A stretch of 64,000 nucleotides of DNA from Aporrectodea caliginosa (taxonomy: Eukaryota > Annelida > Clitellata > Crassiclitellata > Lumbricidae), in the NCBI GenBank assembly GCA_020284085.1, contig JACEVL010000204.1, forward strand, positions 186,001 to 250,000, given 5' to 3'. The position numbers and the translations under genes are program-made. Shown in pieces: positions 1-10,653 of this stretch. The notes beneath the pieces were generated by a model that was given only the letters and a program-made list of their open reading frames with translations, was not told where the DNA came from and did not search any database. The number at the start of each line of letters is the position of its first letter. The first letter of the stretch is position 1.

Positions 1-600
1 ACCGTCTCTGCCCAAACACTGTGAAAACTCAATTGTCTGTTTTGGGACTAGACTAAGCTTGATTTTCTATTACTGACTGAAAAATTCCCTGCATTCACAT
101 ACTCATCTAGTGTTCGTACTTGGGTGTCACACTTGACTCTTCCCTTATGCTCACGGAGCACATATCGAACATGACCCGCTCCTGTTTCTTTCATGTGAGG
201 CGTCTCAGGGCCATCAGACGATCATCGGTCTGTCCTTCTATCTTTACTTTACCACCATAGTCCATGCATTTGTCTGCTCCTGCTTGAACTACTGCAACTC
301 TCTTCTCATGGGCCTACCAAAGCAGTGTCTGTCTCTCCCCTTCAATCAGTTTTAAATGGATGCAATGCATCAGCTACGCTCATATCCCCACATATATGCT
401 TGAAGTCTTGCACTGGGTCCCTATTGCTGCACGCATCCTGTATAAGATCCTCTTTCTGGTCTCCAAATCCCAGCTAGATAATGCCCAGAAATACCTCTCA
501 GACTATATGTGAAAGCTGTTATCTGCATCCTGATTTCGCTATTTGCGGTCTTCAGATTGGTTTGATCTCCTTGTTCCTAGGACTAGAACAGAGCCAACAA
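1..600 (+). mobile_element. LINE 3' fragment, L2/CR1-like reverse transcriptase C-terminus (degenerate)
   Basis: Translation from about 116 in the plus frame gives LGVTLDSSLMLTEHIS and then RSCFFHVRRLRAIRR, the conserved block after the reverse transcriptase palm in L2/CR1-type LINEs. From about 395 the text reads MLEVLHWVPIAARILYKILF, the C-terminal block shared with the copy at 7736-8160. Stop codons and frame changes interrupt it, so it is dead. The 5' part lies outside the window or is lost. Confidence 0.8.
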
Positions 601-1448
601 CTAAACAGCCGACTACCTAGGCAGCCCAGCCGACTTATACCTAGGCAGACCAGCAAGTTCTCTTCTGGTTCTGAAGCCAGGCATATCTTTCTAACCAGCC
701 ATTTATTCCTTTTCTTTGGTGTGTCTTTCTCTTTCTGCCGAGCAGACCTGTTCTCTGTCATCTCTTTCTTCCGTTTCCAGAAGAAACACTTATCCTTCCA
801 TCCAGGCTACACAACACATGATTTTAACTCCTTCAACCCAACATGGTCAGTTTGCTTAGCTGGCTCCAACAAATTAGTTGAAAATCCTCATTTTTACAAA
901 CGTACGCACTCCTTGCAGGCTTACATATAATTTTCTGCTCAATTTTGGAAGACGAGCAGAACTTTATGATGAACACCACATCAGCCATTGGTCATTTAGG
1001 CTACACCTTCAAAGTTATGCCATTCAAAGATAGAAAACCGCAAACTTTCATTGCTGTACAATTGCACCATAGGTAACACAAGTTTAAGATCTTCGAACAC
1101 CTGACAACCAGTAAGGCTTAAATGCTCAGAAGCCAGAGTGCACAGAGTCGAAGCATATTAAATGTCACCCAAAGCTCCAACACAATTTTCTTAGGTTACT
1201 ACCAAAGGCCACATTAACCTCTGGCTACAGTAAGAGGTAAAACGACAGTCCCTTAACACCAGAAATATGATGTATGCCAGAATTCTGGTAACTAATATGC
1301 ATGTTTCCAGGTATTAATTTCAAGAACACAGTGGCACAAAACTGATGGTCCATAAACTGAAGGTTTGTATGTAGCTATCCATAAAAAAATTCTTTGGAAT
1401 TTAACACAGCACATTAAAGGATCTCTCCAAAAGCACTTAAATACAATG
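600..1448. other. Unassigned non-coding stretch
   Basis: No convincing gene, TIR or tandem array was seen. A 149-residue open frame from 481 to 930 begins inside the LINE remnant and does not resemble a known protein beyond that. The stretch lies downstream of the minus-strand gene ending at 1449, so part of it may be that gene's 3' UTR. Confidence 0.4.
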
Positions 1449-1676
1449 CTAAGTCAAGATCAAAAACAAAATGATGCAATTCAACAACATACTCGTTGAA
1501 GTGATGTTGTCAGGTTTACCCAGCGTCTCCTCTGAATCGCTGCAGTCAATTTCGTCCAAGTTAATGTATTCGATTTGTTCCTCGTCTTCCTCTTTCAGTT
1601 TCTCCTCCTGCTCAGGTTTACGATCATCTGTTGCATTCGAGGACACATCCTCCTCATGGATCTCAACTGGTTTGTC
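1449..1676 (-). CDS. Last coding exon of an unidentified acidic, possibly membrane-anchored protein
   Basis: On the minus strand an acceptor (aatttag) at 1677-1683 is followed by 75 codons and a TAG stop at 1449. The peptide starts DKPVEIHEEDV, is strongly acidic (EEKLKEEDEEQIEYINLDEI) and ends in a short hydrophobic run, SMLLNCIILFLILT. A small-residue stretch just before a hydrophobic C-terminus is what a GPI signal or tail anchor looks like; that is inference. The phase (0) matches the donor of the exon at 2023-2096. I do not recognise the protein. The acidic composition and the splice signals are what support it as coding. Confidence 0.55.
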   Translation of the reverse strand, partial: DKPVEIHEEDVSSNATDDRKPEQEEKLKEEDEEQIEYINLDEIDCSDSEETLGKPDNITSTSMLLNCIILFLILT

Positions 1677-2022
1677 CTAAATTATCAAAACAACAATTTG
1701 CAAAAGGACAAATCATGCTATCAAAACAACTATTTGAAAAAGGACAAACCATGCTGTGTAATATAATCATTTCCTAAACTTTATCACCACCACAATGATA
1801 AAATGCTATAAACTGTCAAAATATCTCAAATAGAATGTGCATGTTGTAACATATTTCACCATCATGGTCAGTTATGCGTTATATATATAGGAGTAGTTTT
1901 AATAAAATAAGTATTAATTATGACAAAAATAAATGCATATCCTTATAGCAAAAAGTTACAAAGAGACGAATTTACCTTTTGGGATCACACAGACAGAATA
2001 ATGCAAAAATAATTATAGCTAC

Positions 2023-2096
2023 CTCCCCATCAGTCTTCACAATCACCTCAGCGACCTTGCTTGCATCACCCGGTTTTCCTGAATCATTCAGTTTCA
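2023..2096 (-). CDS. Penultimate coding exon of the same unidentified gene, possibly the end of an FN3-type domain
   Basis: A 74-nt minus-strand exon is bounded by an acceptor (gttgttgcag) and a donor (gag|gtagct). It reads KLNDSGKPGDASKVAEVIV then KTDGE and joins in phase 0 to the exon at 1449-1676. The pattern N-D-S-G-K-P-G-x-x-S-x-V-x-E-V-x-V-K resembles the last strand of a fibronectin type III domain (VNxxGxGxPSxxVxV). With only 24 residues this is a hint, not an assignment. Upstream exons were searched for by eye to about 12 kb and not found. Confidence 0.5.
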
Positions 2097-2099
2097 CTG

Positions 2100-3041
2100 C
2101 AACAACCCAAAAGTTCCAGACTCATAAATTGCATCAAATGTCAGTGTTTATTTAACTCTTTAGCCACATAAATAACCAACAAACAACTCCTGCCTCAGCT
2201 TTATAGCAAAATAGACAAAAAGAAAATCGTAATTGCCAACACGTCACAGGTGTTCCTGACCTAACAATACAAGACCACAATCAAGCAGAACGGTCTTGAA
2301 TGGCTGTCACAATAATGTCAGAGATAAAGAGATAAGTTCTATAGATGATATTAGAGCGAATAATCCACAAAGAGACTCTGTAGGTACAGTTTTATAGTTT
2401 CTTTTTGTGCATATTTTATCCATTTTCTGTTTCTGTGAAGAAAATCATCAACCAGTAAGTCCAAAATGCATGCTAAGCCACTAAAGTTGACACTCCCAAA
2501 ACATTTTACTTAATTTATTTCCAAATACTTGTAGAAAAACCTTTTTTCTAATATGGGTAAACTACTGTCTTTAAGTACAAATGTTGTATGGAAGAGAGAG
2601 CTGAATATACAATAGACTGAGCTGAAAGAAGAGATGCAGTATGAGAGGTTCAAAATTTAGGTCCAGGAACCAACAAGGCTACTTCATGAAGAACACATGT
2701 AGTTTTTGGCACACCCAGACAGGCAATCGATGACCCTGGTTGAATATCGGTAAGTCTGCAGAATGAGAACTGATTTTAAGCACTTTTGCTTAAATTTGGT
2801 TAGCCAGAGTTCAATTTTGTAAACTATAAGCCACAACTTGAAAAGAATCCTTTCCTGCATATGAAGACAAAAGCACACATTTATGTACCGGGTTGCGAAG
2901 AAAAATTGCCTGTGAAGATTTAAAACATCGTATTTACAATCAGACACAAAAATTGAAGTGGGGTGACATCTGTGGGTAAGGATGCAACCAGTTATACAAC
3001 TATTTCAACGAGTTACCACTTCTTTACAAATATATATATAT

Positions 3042-3077
<36 letters not shown>

Positions 3078-3320
3078 CATTCCAAGCAGTCTTGCAGTAA
3101 ACGGTTCTTGTGTCACATTATGCTACTAGGTACAGCATTTCAATACCCAGTTCAATGCAGAAAAATTGGGTACCATCCCTAGTTCGAGGTGGTCCAATTG
3201 CGTTCCCTGTTGATTTTAAAGCCTTTTATCACTGGTATTATTTTAAAATGATTTAAAGCAGTACAAAATAATTTGCTCTACAAAATTAACTATGTTTCTG
3301 GCATAGATTTCTGATATGAT
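2100..3320. other. Intron-like or intergenic sequence with an AT microsatellite
   Basis: No coding exon is supported. The stretch includes an (AT)n tract at about 3028-3075. Open frames here are short and of low complexity. If the gene at 1449-2096 extends to the right, this is probably its intron. Confidence 0.4.
3028..3075. repeat. (AT)n microsatellite
   Basis: Nearly uninterrupted alternating AT with one tacacata interruption. Confidence 0.95.
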
Positions 3321-3327
3321 TTTGTAA

Positions 3328-3735
3328 TAAGCTAGTTCAGCATTACCAGTGCGCATGCGCAGCCAGTTTACTTTTACTTCCGGTCATAGGTCACCGTTCG
3401 TAAACAAACCGAATGGTGCCGGTAGCGATGTTGCTATGATCTACTTTGACGCAAATATTAGAAGATATTTGTTTGCCACGAGTTCATGTTTAACTCGATG
3501 AAGTTGTCTTGTGACATCTTTCTGTTAAATATTTCTTCAAATCAACTACATTCCATCGATTAAAGTCGTCCACATTGAACAATTCGTCTAAGCTATCCGC
3601 CATGTTTCGCTTTGTTTATGAACAGGGAACTATCACCTTTCCCGTCACGCACTGCGGGTTTCGCTTTGTTTATGAATGGGGAACTATCACCTTTCCCGTC
3701 ATGCACTGTGGGAAAATTAATGCTGAACTAGCTTA
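3328..3735. mobile_element. Foldback MITE with 18 bp terminal inverted repeats
   Basis: The left end TAAGCTAGTTCAGCATTA is the exact reverse complement of the right end TAATGCTGAACTAGCTTA. Both are flanked by the direct repeat ttgtaa (3322-3327 and 3736-3741), a likely 6 bp target-site duplication. Inside, a block of about 55 bp is tandemly duplicated (about 3603-3657 and 3658-3714; both contain ttcgctttgtttatga and ctatcacctttcccgtca). No transposase is present, and the superfamily is not assigned. Confidence 0.8.
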
Positions 3736-3789
3736 TTGTAATCATAAAATCCAAATTTCTAAAAAGCCACTTGAAGCAAAGCGCAGGGC

Positions 3790-4150
3790 ACCAGCTTATT
3801 CACGAACACTGCATCGTGTCAGAAGGGTTGTCCGGAGATTTCAAATGGAGACCAAATTCGGATTGCCAGAGTGACAAGAGAGTGGAGGCACAGGAGCTGC
3901 AGAGGTGGGTTTTGTTTAGGTCGAGAAGAATTGGAAGGCAAAGGATCAGGCAAGTCCGGGCATCAGTTCTTCCAGAGGCGAGACTTTAGTTTTGAGTGAA
4001 AGCATGAGGGGTGATAGAGCTTGAGGCAGATGATGGTGGGCGAGTGACAATACTGATGGAGGAACCGAAAATTCGCAGAATTCAGAAGGGAGATCGCTCC
4101 AGAGTTGAGGTGCAGCATGGTATATGGCTCAGTTGGAGAACTTGAGATGA
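3790..4150 (-). mobile_element. LINE 3' fragment, second family (copy A)
   Basis: Reading the minus strand gives SPTEPYTMLHLNSGAISLLN and further on FHSKLKSRLWKN, a degenerate form of the C-terminal LINE block (xxAAPxLWNxLPxxxR ... FKSxLKTxLF). It aligns over its length with 42851-43205, where the same place reads YHTAPLLWNGLPPEF. Frame breaks are present. Confidence 0.7.
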
Positions 4151-4165
4151 ATAGTGACTGGGCAT

Positions 4166-4257
4166 CAGTGATGGGCAAAATACTTTTCAAAACTATTTCG
4201 AAAATATAAAATAAAATACTTTTCAAAAGTATTTTGAAAACACTTTTCAAAACAGTG
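4166..4257. mobile_element. Short hAT-type foldback remnant
   Basis: It begins CAGTGATGGGCAAAATACTT and consists of self-complementary CTTTTCAAAAGTATTTTG blocks. The same end, reversed, is at about 10577-10597 (ACTGTGCCCATCACTG). The right end is cut by the LTR element starting at 4258, so no target duplication can be shown. Confidence 0.5.
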
Positions 4258-4830
4258 TGAAGAACTCCCCATCTCATGATCTGGATAACCTGGGTTATTC
4301 CTCATGGGTTGAATGCAAGCAGGAGTTTCGTTGCCAAGAGGCTGATGGCAATCAAACAGGGACTCATGGCCAGTGAGTCCAGGTTCGAGCCAATGGATTT
4401 CACGTCCCTGCCCTGCATAATTATCCTGCCTGTGGCCCAATAGCGGAAGCACCCCAGCTGGAACGAGGGGAACATTTGATAACACTAGATATTTAAATAC
4501 AAAGAACTCAAATCCAAAATGTGATATTGTAACGTGATATAAATGAATCAGAATATAATATTGTATGACTAATTGACTATCCATACAGTCCTAACCAGAT
4601 TTACACAACTAAATAAAGGTCACACACAGAGAATATCACTAAGGGCACAAGAGGCCTTCCCACCACTTCAGAGAACTCTGAGGCCTATTTTCACCTCAGG
4701 TCAAACAAAGTGGATGTTTCCTTGATCTTGGAACTCTTTGCCCTTCAAATGCCAATACCACCTTACATATTACTACAGAAATTCTTCTAGACTAATATAT
4801 CTCACCCTTGATCTAGGCCCTACCTGGCCA
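4258..4830 (-). repeat. 3' LTR of the retrotransposon
   Basis: It is about 85-90% identical by eye to 8366-8936 over its whole length. Shared landmarks are gaactccccat near the left edge, caggttcgagcc in the middle and gatctaggcc near the right edge. The inner ggttcgagcc also resembles a Pol III B box, so a SINE origin of the repeat was considered. The PBS-like sequence and internal coding favour an LTR. Confidence 0.65.
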
Positions 4831-5543
4831 GACGCTTCTCGTGCTTTCTCTCTCGGACGGCAGTTCTACGCTCTTCTCTACACCAGAGACGACCACTCTC
4901 CTTCACAGCCAGTCACAGACAGAAAGTATCCCTTGCCAGCGGCCTACCTCTGCCGAGTCACATGTGCCTGACCCTTGGCTCTCCCCATCAGCCAGTAACA
5001 TCTTGCCTCACACCAATGGTCAGACAGCTGGCTGGCTCCCTCAGATGGCCGGCACCAACCCCCTCAGCCCGGCATCTACCCAGCATTTGCACATTATTAA
5101 CTCCTAACCCCCTAGGCCGATTTAAACTAGTTAAAAGCTTTGAATTAGTTTTAACCAGCCTTAGGGATTAGGGGCTAACAACATGGAAATGATGTTGTCT
5201 CCCAAGCATACATGTAAAATGTCCTACTGTTCTGTGAGGAACCGACTTCCTCATACTCCCCCCTGCTCAAACTCTTCCATGGTCCTCCATGAATTATTTA
5301 CAGTCTGTCTCTTCATCATGTTTTGCTGCCACAATGTTCGTGAGATCTGGCAGAAGTTCGCAGATCGTTTGGATGCTCCCTCCGGATAGGCTGGCCAGGT
5401 CATCTGCAGGTTCCTCTCTTCCTCTTTTGTGGTCCCAGTGCATGCTTTGGATTCGTCTCATCTTCTTTCTTCCAGGTCGCTTTGCATTGTGGCTGGTCGC
5501 AGGTTCGCAGTATTTCGCGCCCTCTACAAAAGCCAGGGATTGT

Positions 5544-6028
5544 AGGACATAATCCCCAAGACCTCTGTGTAATTAGAATATTTCTGCATTTAATTAATAA
5601 ACCTTAATTGGGCAGTTTTTGTTCATTTTAATGTCGTTAATGTATAAACTGAAGACTTGTTATTGTCATTAAGATCTAAAGTTAAGACCTGCTAATGTCG
5701 TTTAGGCTAAACTGAAGTCGTGTTAAATTTACAATGAACAAATGGTCCGCGAGATGGAACAAATCCGCAAATTTATTGTTTTAGCGCCCATTGTAATTTT
5801 TGCTTAAACAGAAGCTGGATTGATGAAACTAATTTTTTGTGAAAGTAGAAGTTGGATCAATTGATGAAAATAACACTTTAAAAACTAATTGTTATTTTGT
5901 CATTGCTTGCAATAAGTTTGGACAAATTTGGGGCGACTAGTATAATAAACTTTTCCAGTGGAATCAAAAAATATCATATGCTTATATCCTAGCCTGGGGA
6001 TTTTGTCTTAGCTTGGGGATTATGTCCG
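5544..6028. mobile_element. Candidate foldback element inside the LTR retrotransposon
   Basis: GGACATAATCCCCAAG at the left is matched by its reverse complement CTTGGGGATTATGTCC at the right. Flanks are gggattgt on the left and ggggattgt on the right, an imperfect 8 bp target duplication with extra G residues. A second, partial copy of the end motif (cctggggattttgtctta) lies just inside the right end. Confidence 0.55.
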
Positions 6029-6624
6029 GGGGGATTGTCTGCCTATCACAAAAGCCACAGACAAGTATGCTGTCCCAAACTGGGGCAAGCCCCTTCATTG
6101 TCTCTAGCAGCCATCTTAACAGGTAGCAATCCACTTCTCTAAGCTATCTCATTATAATTACAACAAAATGCATTCCAAACAATAACTATATCAGCTACAA
6201 TTATATTGCATTCAGCTAATGTTACTCAACTATTACAAACAGCACACTCTTATTTTATTGTCATCATATTCTCCACATTGGCAATTCCCCAGTAATCTCT
6301 TACTTTCAGGCCACAGTTCACTGTCAGCCCTGCCTCGAAGAGCATTGTTCAGGAAACTGAGTTCTGTGGGTGTTGGCTAAGCCTCCCTCCAGACCCCAGT
6401 GTAATGGCTTCGCCACTGTGGTGATAGGTCCAGTCATCTACCCACAACTTTTCTAATGTAGTGGTGGGCAGGCTGATAAGCAGCGCTCATATTCTTAACT
6501 CGTTCTCCCATTTTCAGATCAAGCTTATCGCCTTTTACCTGTGCACCTCAGTCTGTTCCCTTGTGAAGCATTACCGGTGCAATACTAAAAGTTGGCTGCT
6601 CGACAGAAATGTCTTTGTGCTTTT

Positions 6625-7320
6625 CTAGGTGGCTAATTGTGCCTGCACAACATTTACACATGGCTTTACCCGTACCTTACTTGTTGTCCTATCAGTTACG
6701 GCTGTCTTAAAGCTGTCACCCACTGTCCTTGCTACCACAGTTTGCTGCGAACATGCAGGTGAGAGTTCCTCATCTTGCACTGCTGTCTGCCTACACCAAC
6801 CAGAGGGTTTGAGACTTTGCAGACCAAAGAGTATCCCATTGATTTTGATAGCATTGCTCTGAAAATCCCAGATGCACGCATGCTGCTTTAACCAGCTCAA
6901 TCCCAGCATAAGCTCACTAACATTTGGGGAGACTAAGCACGGTGTCCTAAGATTTTGATCGCCAAGCTGGATTGTAATCACAGCTTCACCAGTTATCTTT
7001 ATTAGAGCACCATTTGCTGCACACAGCCTTTGCTGAGATGGAATGACCCTGAGATCTCTAATGACTTCTTCTGGGATTAAAGTGACCTCTAAGCCTGTAT
7101 CTAACAAGCACAAGCGTTTCTTGTCACTGGCCACTGCCTCGAGGTAAGCATCACTGTGCCCTGGCACATGCCGATTGTGCAGCTCTTGCCCAACGTGTAG
7201 CTCCTTTCCTGTTGGTGGCTTCTTGCACTGTCTTGCAAAATGCCCTTCCATTCTGCAGTTGAAGCATTTGTTTTTTCTGTTCCTCTTCCATCTCGACTAT
7301 GGCCCATTTTCTGGTCTACC
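6625..7320 (-). CDS. Retrotransposon gag zinc knuckle and aspartic protease remnant
   Basis: The minus-strand frame carries a CX2CX4HX4C nucleocapsid zinc knuckle (CFNCRMEGHFARQC, about 7225-7266), followed about 45 residues later by the protease active-site motif LLDTGLEVTLIP (DTG at 7099-7101). Further on are ITGEAVITIQLG and SELMLGLSWLKQH, which fit the flap and the ILG-type C-terminal motif of Ty3/gypsy proteases. The frame is open for over 200 codons and then stops at 6625 without continuing into reverse transcriptase. No intact element is encoded here. Confidence 0.8.
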
Positions 7321-7607
7321 ACCCACTTCACTATCCTTCACTATACCCCTCCATTTCACCATTGCTGCTGTGCCTCTTCGAGTCCTTTAACCTGTTCAGT
7401 TAGCTGCCGGATCGCTTCGCAGTATTCTCTCTATTCCCTGGCTCATGCGCTTCCCTAGCTCCTCTCACCTGGTTCTCATGCCACATACCTTAAAACAAAG
7501 GCATTTTCTTGTAGGCCTCTAAGCATAATGCCATTCTGTATGCAGTCTGCAAATCTGGTGGGAAGCTGCAAGATTTTAATTAGAAAAGTTCCCTATCTCC
7601 TAAGGCA

Positions 7608-7690
7608 GGGTGTCCAACCTTTTTAGCAAAAGGCAGGGACCACATTGCCATTTTTCTAAAACTTCAGGGATCAAAGACAAAATTTCATCA
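7608..7690 (+). mobile_element. hAT-type element end (fragment)
   Basis: It begins CAGGGTGTCCAACCTTTTTA, a common type of hAT terminal sequence. The second end is not visible before the LINE fragment that starts near 7736. Confidence 0.4.
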
Positions 7691-7735
7691 ATAATTTAAA
7701 AACGCAATGCATACTCAGCTAGGCTCATAGCCCGA

Positions 7736-8160
7736 CTCCCTCGCTTTGCGCATATCTCTACATATATGCTTGATGTCTTGCATTGGCTTCCTATCACTGC
7801 ACGCATCCATTATAAGATCCTCTTTCTGGTCTCCAAGGCGCAGATGAGCAGTGCCCCAAAGTATCTTTCTGACTATATGCGAAAGCCATTATCTGCGACA
7901 TCATCTCGTTCCTTGCGCTCTGCTGATTGGCTTGATCTTCTTGTTCCTAGGACTGCCTTGGCACAACGACTGGCATTTGCTGTGGTTGGTCCCTCTACTT
8001 GGAATGACCTTCCCCCTTCACCAAGGGCTAAACTAATGACTGGAGTTTCATTTTTGGTCTCTCGTTCCTTAAAGATGTTTCTTTTTCCCCAGGGTTTTCG
8101 TGCTGAGAGCGCCTCTGAATAGTTATTCTGAGAGAGGCACTATATAAATCTTTAGATACG
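7736..8160 (+). mobile_element. LINE 3' fragment (L2/CR1-like) with its 3' tail
   Basis: The frame from 7766 reads MLDVLHWLPITARIHYKILF, then KYLSDYMRKPL, SLRSADWLDLLVPRT and VVGPSTWNDLPPSPR, the C-terminal block of an L2/CR1-type reverse transcriptase protein. It ends with gagcgcctctgaatag and then gaggcactatataaat, the family 3' tail. The open frame is 118 codons. It is the best preserved copy of this family in the window. The 5' part of the LINE is absent, as is usual for 5'-truncated insertions. Confidence 0.85.
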
Positions 8161-8347
8161 ATACAAAACAATAATTTTACTTGCCTACCTCACGATCAGA
8201 TACCACATTTCTGCTGATTTGTTTGTACAAATTGGATACTTGATATTGCAGAACTTTGCTTACACAAGTACTCTTTATCTGCTTCAACAGTTGATGTAGC
8301 TATTCTAACTAGTTCCTTTCCCCCAGATCAGAATATTTACTCCTATT

Positions 8348-8362
8348 CCGCTTCTGGTACCA
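8348..8362 (-). other. Retrotransposon primer-binding site (candidate)
   Basis: TGGTACCAGAAGCGG starts 3 nt inside the 5' LTR in element orientation. The TGGTRCCAGAAG form is typical of LTR-element primer-binding sites. The matching tRNA was not identified. Confidence 0.5.
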
Positions 8363-8365
8363 TTG

Positions 8366-8936
8366 TGATGAACTCCCCATTTCATGATCTGGATAACTGG
8401 GGTTTAACCCCTCATGGGTTGAATGCAAGCAGAGGTTTCGTTGTCAAGATGGCATATATGTCTCACAATAAAGCAGGGACTCATGGCCAGTGAGTCCAGG
8501 TTCGAGCCGAGGGAGTTCATGTCCCTGCCCTGCATAACTACCTCGTGGCCCAATAGAGGAAGCACCCCGGCTGGAATGGGGAACATTTGATAACACTAGA
8601 TATTTACATACAAACAAATAAAAATCCAAAATGATATATCGTAATGCGATATAAATCAATCAGAATATATACTGTATGACTATCCATACAGTCCTAACCA
8701 GATTTTACACAACTAAATGAAGGTTACATGTACAGAATATTTCTAAAGGCACAAGAGGCCTTCCTGCCACTTCAAACAACTCTGAGGCCCATTATCACCT
8801 CAGGTCAAACAAAGTGGACCGTTTCCCTTGATCTTGGCCTTCTCTGCCCTCCAAATGCCAATACCACCTTAGATATTACTACAGAAATTCTTCTACTCAA
8901 AATAATATGTCACCCCTGATCTAGGCCTTGGCCGCA
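8366..8936 (-). repeat. 5' LTR of the retrotransposon
   Basis: Direct-repeat partner of 4258-4830, with several small indels between the two copies. The divergence indicates an old insertion. Confidence 0.65.
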
Positions 8937-9345
8937 CAGTTGAGGTATGAGAGAACGAAATCAGGAGAACTCCATTTTCTGCGGAGTGTAGGATGCGACG
9001 CCCTGAGACACCAAAATCACATAGCAGAGCTCACAGAGATAAATTGGGGCTAAGTCCTGGTGACAACGCCAAACCAGGGCAGCTACCCTGTATTCAATGT
9101 GCTGGGACAGAGGGAACCAGTGAAGGTTCCTCCAGCATGTAGCTGGAGACATAAACATACTTGGGAATTTGCCCAATGAGGCACTCTGCAGAGTGCAAAA
9201 CTCGGTCCACGCATGCTTCTCGGCTAGATGGGAGGTCAGAGTAGAGCGATGAGCAAGAGTCGAGGCAAGCGGTAATGAAGGAATGCACTAGAGTTAGGGA
9301 GGCGGCAGACGTAAGCGAGCGGGTAACAGTATGAAGCTGAAACAT
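8937..9345 (-). mobile_element. LINE 3' fragment (CR1/L2-like), minus strand
   Basis: The minus strand reads RSLTSAASLTLVHSFITACL, then RVLHSAECLIGQIPKYVYVS and, after a frameshift, EYRVAALVWRC and APIYLCELC. These are the blocks LTLVxSFIxSRLDYC, LHxLPVxxRIxYKxxxLxY and APxYLxEL of LINE proteins. Frameshifts make it a pseudogene. Confidence 0.8.
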
Positions 9346-9699
9346 TAATTATGGGCTAGCCCCGAATAGACTAGCATGTAGCCTAGCAATGCGGCCGAGT
9401 TAGAAACAGATTCGTTTGAAATTAGGAGCGTGCCTGGGTAGTTTTGGGCTGCCGTATTTTACATGTGTACTTTTAAAATTATGCAAATATTAATATTAAT
9501 GATATGAAAACATAACTAATACATAATTCTGAATCCCTGGTCAAGATTTGACACCCTAGGCTTTGCAAGACACTGAAAACCGACTAGTGCCACTTGGGAG
9601 GCCTCAGGGGCAACGACGCCCTAAAGTCTCAGAGGATGGGTTGCATGGAGTTTCGATGATCAGAAATTTAACATTACATAAGTATCAGTTATCGTTATG

Positions 9700-10098
9700 G
9701 GCATTCTATTAGTTCAAGGACCGCAACCTAACGCAACTTTCCGGTAATATACAGTATCTTTGGTCTAACCGTTCTACTTTGCTCTGATTGGTGGACTTAA
9801 ATAGCACATGGAGTATCACTTACCTGGAGATTCTAAACCTTTCTTTTCCATTGTAAAATCGACATGAATCTTAGAAATACGCTTTCTAATGACGACACTA
9901 ACCCTAACCCTGACCCTAACCGACCCTCATGACGAAAAATATGCTATCTAATAACGACACTAACCCTTACCCTGACCCTAACCGACCCTCACGACGTCAT
10001 AAGAAACACTGCCCTCTATGTTTATATTGTCCGTGCTAGCCGTTGGAGGCCGCCATAAACATTCGGTAAGTTGCGGTCCCTTGAACTAATAGAATGCC
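9700..10098. mobile_element. Foldback element carrying two telomere-like repeat blocks
   Basis: Terminal inverted repeats of about 30 bp: GGCATTCTATTAGTTCAAGG then ACCGCAAC at the left, and the reverse complement at 10070-10098. No target duplication is clear. Inside, at about 9892-9997, a block of about 60 bp is present twice, each copy with ctaaccctgaccctaacc-like sequence ending in gaccctc and acgacg. Confidence 0.75.
9892..9997. repeat. Telomere-like (CCCTAA/CCCTGA) repeat, two copies
   Basis: Two imperfect copies of about 60 bp, each with three to four CCCTAA-type hexamers framed by tctaatgacgacac-like sequence. The copies differ at a few positions (ctaaccctaac versus ctaacccttac). Confidence 0.8.
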
Positions 10099-10496
10099 GA
10101 CTGAACATTGCTGTTTTTGCTGGTATCACGGATGGCAAAATTTTTACTCAAATCTGAACATGCAATATTTTCAACGGATCCAACCTGCAAGCTTAATTTG
10201 AGGATGTTGAATACAGCATTTAACAAATATATGATTATTTTAGAATTAAAATCTTTTTTCAAATTAATCAATGGCTCATTCTCAGACATCATTTTGTCAA
10301 CTTTGACAAGGTACAATCACAACTACAACAGATCTGCGCATTTACAATCCTGATATAGACAAAAGATGAAAATATATATATATCCTGATACAACAAACTC
10401 ACAAGTTTTTGGTGTGACCAGAAGATTATTAATTTTTCGAAACGTCACATTCTAGTTGAGGTCTTAAACCTAAGTATAAAACTAAAATAATTTTGG

Positions 10497-10597
10497 CAGA
10501 AGGTCTGTAAAATTTATCTTTGAAAAGTACTTAAGAAAAGTATTTTGAAAATAGAAATCTATTCTATTTTCAAAAATACTACTGTGCCCATCACTGC
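10497..10597 (-). mobile_element. hAT-type end fragment
   Basis: It ends ACTGTGCCCATCACTG, the reverse of the end at 4166, preceded by the foldback tattttgaaaatagaaatc/tattctattttcaaaaata. Confidence 0.45.
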
Positions 10598-10653
10598 TAG
10601 GTGTCAGTGGAGGACGAGCGAGTAGAGCCGTAGGGTGACTGGATGGTGCAGAG

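Larger units (their letters stand above)
4258..8936 (-). mobile_element. Deleted LTR retrotransposon (Ty3/gypsy-like by its protease) with nested insertions
   Basis: Two direct repeats of about 570 bp bound the element. In element (minus) orientation each begins TG and ends CA. Just inside the right repeat is TGGTACCAGAAGCGG (8348-8362), which looks like a tRNA primer-binding site. Just before the left repeat is purine-rich sequence (about 4833-4862), a plausible polypurine tract. Zinc knuckle and protease follow in the same orientation. Reverse transcriptase, RNase H and integrase were not found, so most of pol is deleted. Flanks cagtg/cagtt match at 4 of 5 bases as a possible target duplication. 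A LINE fragment and a foldback are inserted within it. Confidence 0.7.

Noticed and set aside
9822..9873. A minus-strand ATG followed by eight codons and a good donor (ccag|gtaagt)
   Set aside because: It lies inside the foldback element at 9700-10098, and no following exon fits.
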